This document shows, in pieces, positions 34,390 to 42,346 of a stretch of 64,000 bases of DNA (positions are counted from its first letter, which is position 1; each line of letters starts with the position of its first letter). Under the pieces are notes generated by a model that made no database searches, was not told the origin of the DNA, and worked only from the letters and a program-made list of their open reading frames with translations. A program made the position numbers and the translations under genes. The stretch is from Xanthobacter tagetidis (GTDB lineage Bacteria; Pseudomonadota; Alphaproteobacteria; Rhizobiales; Xanthobacteraceae), in contig NZ_RCTF01000017.1 of the NCBI RefSeq assembly GCF_003667445.1, forward strand, positions 52,463 to 116,462, in the 5' to 3' direction.

Positions 34390-36537
34390 TCAGCTCCCCG
34401 TCGCCGCGGCGGATGACGGGGAGCCGACGCCCCAGTCGGCCAGCACATCGGCCGCATCGCAGCCGAGCGGACCCATGGCGCGGGCCACGCGGCCCGGCGT
34501 CGCCGAAAGGCGGATCGGCGACGCCAGGAGCGACCATGCGTCCCCCAGCGGCGAGGTTCCCGCGGCGACGAGGCCGCGCGTGCGCGTGCGCTCGCTCTCT
34601 GCCACCTCGCTGACGCTCAGCACGGGCGCCGCGCGAAATCCCATGGCCTCCAGCTTGGACACGGCCTGCGCGCGCGCAAGGTCCCGCACGCTGTCCGCCG
34701 GAAGCGGCCGTCCCGCGCGGTCGACGGCGATGAAGCCGTCGGCGCAGGCGAGCACGGCCGTGGCCGGCGCCGAGGCGCCGTTCCAGTCGAGGCGGGTCAT
34801 CCAGGCGGCAGCGTCCAGCATGGAGAGGTCGATGAACTGGCCCTCGCCGGTGCGCTCGCGATGGTCGAGCGCGGCGAGGATGAACAGCAGGCTGAGCTGG
34901 CCGCCCACCAGATCGATCAGCGAAATGCCGGCCTTGTAGGGGACGTCCTCGTGCCGGATCGCGTCCATGATGCCGGCGGCGCTCTGGATGGTGGTGTCCA
35001 TGGCGCCGCGCGCGCGATCTGGCGCATCGGCGCCGAACCCGCTGACGGCGCAATAGACGAGGCGCGGATTGATGCGGTTGAGCGCGTCCGGCGAGAAGCC
35101 GAACCGGCCGAGCGCACCCGGCTTCATGTTCTCCACCAGCACGTCCGCCCGGCCGACGAGGTCGGCGAACATGGCGGCGTCCGCCTTGTCGCGCAGGTCC
35201 ACGGTCACGCCGCGCTTGTCGGAATTGCTCATGGTGAAGAAGTAGCCCTGGCCCTCGCGCAGCGGCGGCAGCAGGCGCGCCGGCTCGCCGCCCGGCGGCT
35301 CGATCTTCACCACGTCGGCGCCGAATGCGCCGAGCTGGCGCGCGCACAGAGGCGCCGTGGTGTACTGGCCGATCTCCAGCACCCGGAGCCCGTCCAGCGG
35401 CCGCTCCGGTGCGCTTGCGGCCGCGGCGCGGCGCGGCCCGGCCCGGCGGGCGAGAAGGTCGCGCACGAAATCGCTGTCGCGGCCCGGAGCCGGCACCGCC
35501 GCCGGCGCCCGGCCGCGCGTCCGGGAGCCGCGGAACAGCGCGCCCGGCACCCGCGCATGCGTGCCGTCGGGCAGCGCCGCCGTCCGGGTCATATCGCGGT
35601 GGCGCAGGTTGCGCTCCTCGAACAGATCCGCGATCCGCGCCACCGGGCCGGCGGGGATCGCGCCGGCGTCGAGCTGGTCCATGCATTCGGCCACCGACAG
35701 GCGGGCGGTCCATTCCTCCATCAGCCGGTCGACCTCGGGATTGTGGGTCACGCGGCCCGAGGGCGTGGTGAAGCGCGGATCGTCCGCGAGGTCGGGCCGG
35801 CCGATGATCCGGCAGATGCGCACCCACTGGTCGTTGGAGCCGGAGCAGACCATCACCCAGCCGTCGCGGGCGCGGTAGGCATTCCATGGCGACATGGAGG
35901 GATGGTGGTTGCCGATGCGGTTCGGCGTCCCGCCGGCGAAATGCCGGGGCAGGAAGGTGGTGAGCATGCTGAAGGCGCAGTCGTACATGGCGACCGCGGT
36001 GTGCTGGGGCGGCGCGCCGCGCGCGCCGGCGCGCAGCGCGAGCAGCACCGACGAGGCGGCATAGAAGCCGGAGGTGAATTCGAGGATCGGCGTGCTGGAG
36101 GGGATCGGCGGCCCGTCCGGGTCGCCGGTGACGTCCATGACCCCCGAGAGCGCCTGCACGAGGCCGTCCGGCAGGGGCTCTGCCTCCGCCGCGGCGCCCA
36201 GCGCGGTGACATCGCAGACGAGGCGGGCCCGTCCCAGCGCCGCCGCGATCGGCTCCGGCCAGTCCCGGTCGAGGTCGCGCGAGACCAGGACCGCGTCCGC
36301 CTTGGATATGACCGCGGCGACCTCGGCCACCGCCTCCGGCCCATCGAGCGTCAGGCTGTGCTTGCCTGCGGCAAGGCTGGCGCGGTGGGGCGCCTTGGTG
36401 CCCCCGTCCCCCGGCGCAGCGGGCTCGATCATCACCACCGTGGCGCCGAGTTCCGCGAACAGGGCGCCGCAGACCGCAACGGCGATCCGCTCTCCAAGCT
36501 CGACAATCAGAAGGTCGTGCGAAAGGGGGGTCTTCAT
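34390..36537 (-). CDS. Tandem fused family III CoA-transferase (CaiB-CaiB)
   Basis: 715 residues made of two CaiB/BaiF domains in one chain. Domain 1 (~1-395) starts LLIVELGERIAVAVCGALFA and has the catalytic aspartate candidate in AVAMYDCAFSML. After a basic alanine/arginine linker, domain 2 (~415-715) starts LDGLRVLEIGQYTTAPLC, has DVVKIEPPGGEPAR, and the catalytic aspartate in DLSMLDAAAW. Family III enzymes move CoA between carboxylic acids. GTG 36594 overlaps the tctA stop (GTGA) and follows GAGGAGGAGAC, so a 19-residue longer start is quite possible. Convergent with the Bug gene at 33420. Confidence 0.9.
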   Translation of the reverse strand: MKTPLSHDLLIVELGERIAVAVCGALFAELGATVVMIEPAAPGDGGTKAPHRASLAAGKHSLTLDGPEAVAEVAAVISKADAVLVSRDLDRDWPEPIAAALGRARLVCDVTALGAAAEAEPLPDGLVQALSGVMDVTGDPDGPPIPSSTPILEFTSGFYAASSVLLALRAGARGAPPQHTAVAMYDCAFSMLTTFLPRHFAGGTPNRIGNHHPSMSPWNAYRARDGWVMVCSGSNDQWVRICRIIGRPDLADDPRFTTPSGRVTHNPEVDRLMEEWTARLSVAECMDQLDAGAIPAGPVARIADLFEERNLRHRDMTRTAALPDGTHARVPGALFRGSRTRGRAPAAVPAPGRDSDFVRDLLARRAGPRRAAAASAPERPLDGLRVLEIGQYTTAPLCARQLGAFGADVVKIEPPGGEPARLLPPLREGQGYFFTMSNSDKRGVTVDLRDKADAAMFADLVGRADVLVENMKPGALGRFGFSPDALNRINPRLVYCAVSGFGADAPDRARGAMDTTIQSAAGIMDAIRHEDVPYKAGISLIDLVGGQLSLLFILAALDHRERTGEGQFIDLSMLDAAAWMTRLDWNGASAPATAVLACADGFIAVDRAGRPLPADSVRDLARAQAVSKLEAMGFRAAPVLSVSEVAESERTRTRGLVAAGTSPLGDAWSLLASPIRLSATPGRVARAMGPLGCDAADVLADWGVGSPSSAAATGS

Positions 36538-36590
36538 TTCGGGCTCGGCTCCCCTGGGCTGGCGGTTGTTGGCGTCCGGCGGGTTGGCGC

Positions 36591-38099
36591 TCACGTCTCC
36601 TCCTCGAAGGCCAGCTCGCGGGTCTTGCGCACGTTGGGCAGGATCACGATCACCAGCAGGCACACGGCAAGCACCAACAGCACCGCGCTGATGGGACGGG
36701 TGACGAACACGCTCGGGTCGCCCGACGACAGCAGCATAGCGCGCCGCAGGTTCTCTTCCAGCAGCGGGCCGAGGACGAACGCCAGCAGCAGGGGCGCCGG
36801 CTCGCACCGCCATTTGGTGAGCGCATAGCCGAGCACGCCGAACACGATCAGCAGCAGCACCTCGAAGGACGAGTTGTTGACGCTGTAGACGCCGATGCAG
36901 GACACCACCAGCAGCACCGGATGGAACATGCGATAGGGCACCTTGAGCAGCGCCACCCACACGCTGATCAGCGGCAGGTTGATGATGACCAGCATGATGT
37001 TGCCGATCAGCATCGAGGCGATGACGCCCCAGAACAGTTCCGGGTTCTTGGTCATCACCTGCGGGCCCGGCTGGATGCCGTGGATCATCATCGCCCCCGC
37101 CATCAGCGCGATCACGGCATTGGACGGGATGCCCAGCGTGAGCAGCGGGATGAACGAGGTCTGCGCGCCGGCATTGTTGGCCGCCTCGGGCGCCGCGACG
37201 CCCTCGATCGCGCCCTTGCCGAAGCGGTCGGGATTCTTGGCGATGCGCTTCTCGAACGCGTAGGCGGCGAAGGCGGAGAGCGTTGCGCCGCCGCCCGGCA
37301 GGAGGCCGAGAATGGCGCCGAGGATGGTGCCGCGGATCGCGGCCGGCGTCGCCTCGCGGAAGTCCTGGCGGCTCGGCATCAGGCTGCCGATCTTGGCCTG
37401 AACCAGCGAGCGGTACTCCGGACTTTCGAGGTTGCGGAGCGTCTCGGCGATGGCGAACAGGCCCATGGCGAGCGGCACGAAGCCGATGCCGTCATTGAGC
37501 TCGGGAATGCCGAGGGTCATGCGCGGCTGGCCGGTATTGATGTCGGTGCCGATCATCGAGAGGAAGAAGCCCAGCACGATCATCCCGAGCGCCGAGAGGA
37601 TCGAGCCGCGCGCCAGCACGATGGCGGCGATCATGCCGAGCACCATCAGCGAGCAGTATTCCGCCGGCCCGAACATCAGCGCGACCTCGGCCAGCGGCGG
37701 CGCGAACAAAGCGATGAAGAAGGTGGCGAACAGGCCCGCGAACAGCGAGGCCAGCGCGGCGATCGCGAGCGCCGGTCCGGCGCGGCCCTGCCGCGCCATC
37801 TGGTAGCCGTCGAGGCAGGTGACGACGGACGAGTTCTCCCCTGGCAGGTTCACCAGGATGGCGGTGGTGGAGCCGCCATAGGAGGCGCCGTAATAGATGC
37901 CGGCGAGCATGATCAGGGCCGAGACCGGCTCCAGATAGAACGTCACCGGCAGCAGCATGGCGACGGTGGCCACCGGCCCGAGGCCGGGCAGGACGCCGAT
38001 CAGCGTGCCGATGAGCGCGCCGATCAGGCAGTAGAGGAGGTTCGCCGGCTGCGCGGCGGTGGCGAAGCCGGACAGGAACTGACTGAACAGATCGAACAT
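36591..38099 (-). CDS. Tripartite tricarboxylate transporter large permease TctA
   Basis: 502 residues with ~12 membrane segments. TctA marks: LIGTLIGVLPGLGPVATVAMLLP, AGIYYGASYGGSTTAILVNLPGE, GLLPGGGATLSAFAAYAFEKR (parts), TSFIPLLTLGIPSNAVIALMAGA and LPLISVWVALLKVPY. It moves a carboxylate with the small subunit TctB and a Bug receptor, driven by ion gradients. The start ATG overlaps the tctB stop (TGATG). Its stop overlaps the possible GTG start of the CaiB fusion, so transport and CoA activation are translated together. It is the only TctA in the window, for four receptors. Confidence 0.95.
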   Translation of the reverse strand: MFDLFSQFLSGFATAAQPANLLYCLIGALIGTLIGVLPGLGPVATVAMLLPVTFYLEPVSALIMLAGIYYGASYGGSTTAILVNLPGENSSVVTCLDGYQMARQGRAGPALAIAALASLFAGLFATFFIALFAPPLAEVALMFGPAEYCSLMVLGMIAAIVLARGSILSALGMIVLGFFLSMIGTDINTGQPRMTLGIPELNDGIGFVPLAMGLFAIAETLRNLESPEYRSLVQAKIGSLMPSRQDFREATPAAIRGTILGAILGLLPGGGATLSAFAAYAFEKRIAKNPDRFGKGAIEGVAAPEAANNAGAQTSFIPLLTLGIPSNAVIALMAGAMMIHGIQPGPQVMTKNPELFWGVIASMLIGNIMLVIINLPLISVWVALLKVPYRMFHPVLLVVSCIGVYSVNNSSFEVLLLIVFGVLGYALTKWRCEPAPLLLAFVLGPLLEENLRRAMLLSSGDPSVFVTRPISAVLLVLAVCLLVIVILPNVRKTRELAFEEET

Positions 38100-38611
38100 C
38101 AGAAGAGCTCCGGCCACAGCGGCATGGGAAGGCCCAGGCCATCCACGAAGATGAGGCTGGCGGCGACCGCGAGCCCGATGGCGAGGACGATCGTTTCGCG
38201 CCAGCGGGTCTCAGCGTCGGCAAGGCCGGCGATGATGACCACGCCGCAGATGGTGATCGGCAGGCCCAATCGATCGAGCGCCACGGAAAAGAAGGCGACG
38301 GCGGCGCAGATCAGGATCAGCGGGCGCGGATACCAGCGCGCCAGCTTCTCCTCGTCCGCGAACAGGCTGCGCACCATGATGGCGAGGCCAAGCGCGATCA
38401 GCACGTAGGCGCTGGCGGTGGGCAGCCAGCCGGGCCCCATCCGCACCGCCGTGCCGACCCTCAGGTTCTGCGCGAGCCACAACCCCCAGCCGGCGATGCC
38501 GATGAAGGTGGCTCCGGTCAGAACATCGTTCCAGTTCCTTATATGCGGGATATGGCGTGCCGATCCGGGACGGCCCGTCTCGGCGACTGCATCCTTGAGC
38601 TTCGCGTCCAT
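38099..38611 (-). CDS. Tripartite tricarboxylate transporter small subunit TctB
   Basis: 170 residues with four membrane segments. The N-terminal cytoplasmic tail leads to VLTGATFIGIAGWGLWLAQ, then the typical VGTAVRMGPGWLPTASAYVL loop, and later YPRPLILICAAVAFFSVAL and TIVLAIGLAVAASLIFVDGLGLPMPLW. TctB is the accessory membrane subunit of tripartite tricarboxylate transporters. It overlaps tctA by one base. A GAAC-N3-GTTC palindrome at 38521-38531 is inside this gene, encoding part of IRNWNDVL. Confidence 0.9.
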   Translation of the reverse strand: MDAKLKDAVAETGRPGSARHIPHIRNWNDVLTGATFIGIAGWGLWLAQNLRVGTAVRMGPGWLPTASAYVLIALGLAIMVRSLFADEEKLARWYPRPLILICAAVAFFSVALDRLGLPITICGVVIIAGLADAETRWRETIVLAIGLAVAASLIFVDGLGLPMPLWPELF

Positions 38612-38642
38612 GCTTTCCTCCCTCTCGCGGCATCTTCGGCCG

Positions 38643-39392
38643 TCAGGATCGGTTTCCGATCGCGCTCTTGTAGGTCTCGATTCGTTGTTTCAGGCCGGGG
38701 CGCGCGACGGAGGCGGCGAGGTCGGCCATGTCCTGCGCCCGCGTGTCGGGGCGCAGGCAGCGGGAGATGGCTTCGTGGGTCTGCGGCGCGAGCAGGCCGA
38801 GGTTGGCGAAGATCGCCGACTGGCGCTCCGGCCAGGCGGCTGGCGCGGCGATCTCGCTCGCGAAGCCATTGGCGATGGCGGTGTCGGCATCCAGCTCGAT
38901 GCCATCCAGAATCAGGCGGCGCGCCGCCTGCAGGCCGACGATGGCGCCCAGCCTGCGGGTGCCGAGAACCACGCCGAAGCGCACCCCGGGAAAGCGGAAC
39001 GTGGTCCCGGGGGCGGCAATGCGCCGGGCGCACGCGCCGAACAGGTCCGCGCCGGCGCCGAACACGCGGCCGTGCGCGAGCGCCAGCGTCTCGCCGGGGA
39101 AGTGATGGACCGCCTGCAGCATCTCTTCCGCCTGCAGGAAGCGCAGCGCCAGGTCGCCGTCGCTCTGCCGGTCGAGGCCGCCGAGGTCGAAACCGGAGCA
39201 GAAGCTTGCTCCACCGCCCGTGAGGACCAGCAGCCGCGTGCCGTCGCGCGCCGCGTCGGCGACCGCGTCCCGCAGGTTAAGGACCAGCCCTGCACTGAGG
39301 GCGTTGCCGCGGGCCGGACGGTTGAGCTGAAGGCGCGTCACCGGCCCTTCCCGCTCGACGATCAGTTCGCTGGCGTCTTGAGCCACGTTCAT
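38643..39392 (-). CDS. Enoyl-CoA hydratase/isomerase family protein (crotonase 1)
   Basis: 249 residues. Crotonase fold: LNRPARGNALSAGLV, oxyanion loop FCSGFDLGGL and GRVFGAGADLFGACARR. In the catalytic helix region it reads FRFPGVRFGVVLGTRRL, where hydratases usually carry P-E-x; the glutamate is replaced by glycine. It may therefore be an isomerase, hydrolase or other crotonase-type enzyme rather than a hydratase. The gene lies 31 bases before tctB in the same minus-strand operon (39392-34390). A candidate IclR-type operator lies ~100 bases upstream. Confidence 0.85.
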   Translation of the reverse strand: MNVAQDASELIVEREGPVTRLQLNRPARGNALSAGLVLNLRDAVADAARDGTRLLVLTGGGASFCSGFDLGGLDRQSDGDLALRFLQAEEMLQAVHHFPGETLALAHGRVFGAGADLFGACARRIAAPGTTFRFPGVRFGVVLGTRRLGAIVGLQAARRLILDGIELDADTAIANGFASEIAAPAAWPERQSAIFANLGLLAPQTHEAISRCLRPDTRAQDMADLAASVARPGLKQRIETYKSAIGNRS

Positions 39393-39489
39393 CGGACTAT
39401 CCGTCTCCCCAATTCCCTTGCGACATGGCTCCCTGGCGACAGGGATGAGGCCCGCCGCCGATCGGTGACGGGGGTCAACGCGACGAAAT

Positions 39490-39502
39490 GGAACGTTGTT
39501 TC
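39490..39502. promoter_or_regulatory. IclR/KdgR-type operator, site 2 (crotonase 1-tctB-tctA-caiB operon)
   Basis: GGAAC-GTT-GTTTC followed by GTAAAA, ~104 bases upstream of the crotonase 1 start. Same pattern as the other sites. Confidence 0.6.
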
Positions 39503-39533
39503 GTAAAATGTCAACGGCGATCCGCGCGATGGA

Positions 39534-41024
39534 TCACGGCGCGATGTCCTCGGGAGGAACGAAGTAGGGGGTCGGCTCCAGTTCGGCCTCGCGGAACCGG
39601 CGCATGCTTTGCCGGTAGGTTCCGAAGTCGGCGACGAACAGCTCACGGGCGATTGCGGCGGCGGCACGGGTGGTGGTCGCGCGCACTGCCGGCAGGTCGC
39701 CCGCAAGCGCACCGTGGCTGAGGCTTGCGCCGAAGCTCAGCAAATAGAGGTTTGCCACCTCCGGCGCGTGGACGCCGGCCTTCGCCGTCAGCTGGAAGTC
39801 TGGGGTCAGATAGGGCAGGCGCGCGAGCGCCGGAAAGCGGGCCGCCTCTTCCGGCGCCACGCGCTCCCCCCACGTCTCGATGTGCGGCAGAATCGTTTCC
39901 AGATAGGGCACGTCGGCGAGGTCCACGTTGAAGCCGGTGGCGAAGATGACGGCATCGAAGCGGTGGCGCCCCTTCGCGGTGACGATGTCGATCCCGTCGT
40001 CGTCCGGGATCACGTCGACCCAGGGCTCGGCAAACCGCAGATCGAAGCCGGCATGCCGCGTGCAGCGCAGAACCGATTCGTGGGGCGGCGGCATCTGCAC
40101 GCTGGCGACGTGGCTCATGAATTCCCAGCGCGCGGCGTCGTCCATCGCCGGAAAGCCGTGCTGGAAACCGGGAAAGACCATCCAGCGCGACTTGTTCACC
40201 TGCGGCAGCGTCGGCCGGCGGCAGAACATCACCGCAGCGGCGGCGCCGCCCTCCAGCGCCGTGCCGGCATTGTCCAGGGCCGAGGCGTTGGCGCCGAGGA
40301 TCGCCACGCGCTTCCCCCGGAGCGGGCCGAAGTCGATGGCATCGGCGGAGTGATGGATGTGCGGATGGCGGTCGCCGCGCGCCATGTCGAACGAGGGAAA
40401 GGCGGGCACCTGCCGCCCGCCCGCGCCCTCGCGGCCGGTGGCCAGGATCACCTTCCGGGAAAAGACAACTTCGCGCCCGCGCGGGCCCTCGATTTCGGTG
40501 CGCAGCAATCCGTCCGCGGGTTCGAGCGCGCGGAGACTGGTCTCGTTCTCGACAGGCAGTTCGAGCACTCGCCGCAGCCACAGGAGATAGGCGAGCCAGT
40601 CGAGCCGGTGGACCTTGTAGAGTTCATCCCAGCTTCGTCCCTGGGCCTCATGCCAGGCGCGGTAGGTGAGCGAGGGCACGCCGAGATCCGGGCCGCATTG
40701 GCGTTTCGGCGAGCGCAGGATGTCCATGCGGGCGTATGTGCCCCACGGCCCCTCTTCGCCCTCGCGGGCGCGATCGATGACCCGCACGTTGCGAATGCCC
40801 TCGCGATAGAGCGCGAAAGCCATGGTCTGGCCATACATTCCGCCGCCGATCACCAGCGCGTCGAGCGCCGTCGACCCGTCGGGCGCCGGCTTCGGCACCG
40901 GCCAGGCGCGCGGCGGGTAGTTCAGTCGGTCCAGATCGCGCTTCACTTCGCGCTCGAGCCCGGCAAGGGACCCGCTGTCCGGGGCGTTGCGCCCCTGATC
41001 GACGCGATCCAGCATGATGTCCAT
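39534..41024 (-). CDS. FAD/NAD(P)-binding oxidoreductase, flavin monooxygenase-like
   Basis: 496 residues from ATG 41024, with GGGAGGGCGAGGG just before it. First dinucleotide site: ALVIGGGMYGQTMAFALYR (~67-85); a second Rossmann site is seen in RVAILGANASALDNAG (~250). FATGFNVD and ILATGREGAGG are typical of flavin-containing/Baeyer-Villiger-type proteins. The exact FxGxxxHxxxW fingerprint is not visible, although HHSADAIDFGPL is at the corresponding place. It may hydroxylate or oxidise the pathway substrate. It is a single gene; its stop is ~140 bases upstream of crotonase 1 on the same strand, with operator site 2 between them. Confidence 0.82.
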   Translation of the reverse strand: MDIMLDRVDQGRNAPDSGSLAGLEREVKRDLDRLNYPPRAWPVPKPAPDGSTALDALVIGGGMYGQTMAFALYREGIRNVRVIDRAREGEEGPWGTYARMDILRSPKRQCGPDLGVPSLTYRAWHEAQGRSWDELYKVHRLDWLAYLLWLRRVLELPVENETSLRALEPADGLLRTEIEGPRGREVVFSRKVILATGREGAGGRQVPAFPSFDMARGDRHPHIHHSADAIDFGPLRGKRVAILGANASALDNAGTALEGGAAAAVMFCRRPTLPQVNKSRWMVFPGFQHGFPAMDDAARWEFMSHVASVQMPPPHESVLRCTRHAGFDLRFAEPWVDVIPDDDGIDIVTAKGRHRFDAVIFATGFNVDLADVPYLETILPHIETWGERVAPEEAARFPALARLPYLTPDFQLTAKAGVHAPEVANLYLLSFGASLSHGALAGDLPAVRATTTRAAAAIARELFVADFGTYRQSMRRFREAELEPTPYFVPPEDIAP

Positions 41025-41063
41025 CCCTCGCCCTCCCTGCCCGGCGCGCCTGCGCACGGGATT

Positions 41064-41106
41064 TTTGTTCTGATAATTAGATCATAAGATCACAATTCAG
41101 AACAAA
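41064..41106. promoter_or_regulatory. Large inverted repeat between divergent monooxygenase and Bug genes
   Basis: TTTGTTCTGA (41064-41073) and TCAGAACAAA (41097-41106) are perfect 10-bp arms around 23 A/T-rich bases that contain GATCATAAGATC. Each arm carries one GTTCT/AGAAC half-site of the IclR-type operator, but facing outward, so this is a different arrangement. It may be two half-operators three helical turns apart. Confidence 0.5.
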
Positions 41107-41201
41107 CGAAAATCTCGCGCCCCGCCTGCCCCTGGGAGAGCCTCGCGCGTGACTCGCCTTGACAGGGTGCGCCGAACACGTGCCATATATCGAACCCTAT
41201 G

Positions 41202-41214
41202 CTCATAATATGAG
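41202..41214. promoter_or_regulatory. 13-bp palindrome 60 bases before a Bug gene
   Basis: CTCAT-AAT-ATGAG is a perfect palindrome in an A/T-rich patch, ~60 bases before the ATG at 41274. Candidate operator of a different regulator; no matching regulator is identified. Confidence 0.4.
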
Positions 41215-41273
41215 ACAGAAGGCACGCCAGGTCCGACATACGGGCCGGATACCAAGCCGGAGGGGAGGAAAAA

Positions 41274-42257
41274 ATGAAGCTCATCGTGAACCTTATGCGC
41301 GGCGCGGCGCTGGCCGCCGTGCTCGGCCTGTCGGGCGCGCCCGCGCGCGCCGATGATGCCGCCGCCAACTACCCGAGCAAGCCGATCCGCCTCATCGCGC
41401 CGTTCGCGCCGGGCGCTCTGACGGACACGCTGGCGCGGCTCATCGGCAACAAGATGTCGGTCGCCTGGGGGCAGCCCGTGGTGGTGGAGAACCGACCCGG
41501 GGCCGCCGGCGCCATCGGCACCGCCGCGGTCGCCAATTCCCCGCCCGACGGCTACACGCTCGTGGTCATCACGAGCGGCCATGTGATCAATCCCAACTTC
41601 ACCCAGCTGCCTTACGACCCGGTGAAGAGCTTCGAGCCTGTCATCCTTCTCACCGAGATTCCGAACCTCGTCGCGGTCCATCCGTCGGTGCCGGTGAAGA
41701 CGCTCGACGAATACGTGAAGCTGGTGAAGGCCAATCCCAAGGACTACGCCTACGCCACGTCGGGCGCCGGCGGCAGCAGCCACATCACCATGGAGTGGTT
41801 CAAGACCGTCGCCAAGCTCGACAACGCCCACGTCTCCTACAAGGGGGGCTCGCTGGCGATCACCGATCTCGCGGCGGGCCATATCAAGACGGCCATGAGC
41901 ACGGTGCCGACCGGATTTCCCTACGTGGATTCCGGCCGCGTGCGCGCCATCGCGGTGTCCAGCAAGAAGCGCTCGCCGGTGCTGCCGGACGTGCCGACGC
42001 TGGAGGAGAGCGGCTATCCCGTGGTCTCGGTGGAGTGGTGGGGCGTGCTCGCGCCCGCCGGCACGCCGCTCGCCATCCGCGAGAAGCTCAACGCCGAGAT
42101 CGCCCGCATCATGAAGATGCCGGACGTGGAGCAGAAGCTCTCCCAGATCGGTGTCGCCTTCACCGGGGGCTCCATCGCCCAGTTCGACGAGTTCCTGAAG
42201 GACGAGATGGTCAAGTGGGCGCGCGTCATCAAGGAAGCCAACGTCAAGAACGAATAG
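41274..42257 (+). CDS. Tripartite tricarboxylate transporter receptor (Bug family)
   Basis: 327 residues with a Sec signal ending near APARADDAAA. Bug marks: PSKPIRLIAPFAPGALTDTLAR, PVVVENRPGAAGAIGTAAVA, SPPDGYTLVVI, TSGAGGSSHITMEWFK, DNAHVSYKGGSLAITDLAAG and LAPAGTPLAIREKLNAEIA. The ATG follows GGAGGGGAGG. It heads the plus-strand set Bug-PrpD-BisC (41274-46128), so the ligand is probably a substrate or precursor of those enzymes. It has no adjoining TctAB and probably shares the pair at 36591-38611. Confidence 0.92.
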   Translation: MKLIVNLMRGAALAAVLGLSGAPARADDAAANYPSKPIRLIAPFAPGALTDTLARLIGNKMSVAWGQPVVVENRPGAAGAIGTAAVANSPPDGYTLVVITSGHVINPNFTQLPYDPVKSFEPVILLTEIPNLVAVHPSVPVKTLDEYVKLVKANPKDYAYATSGAGGSSHITMEWFKTVAKLDNAHVSYKGGSLAITDLAAGHIKTAMSTVPTGFPYVDSGRVRAIAVSSKKRSPVLPDVPTLEESGYPVVSVEWWGVLAPAGTPLAIREKLNAEIARIMKMPDVEQKLSQIGVAFTGGSIAQFDEFLKDEMVKWARVIKEANVKNE

Positions 42258-42346
42258 GCGGCCGTGCCGGCGCCTGCCGACGGCGCCGGACGCCGACCAC
42301 GCCGGCCGCGGCGGAACGCGGCCGGCAAGGACCTGATCGAGGACGC

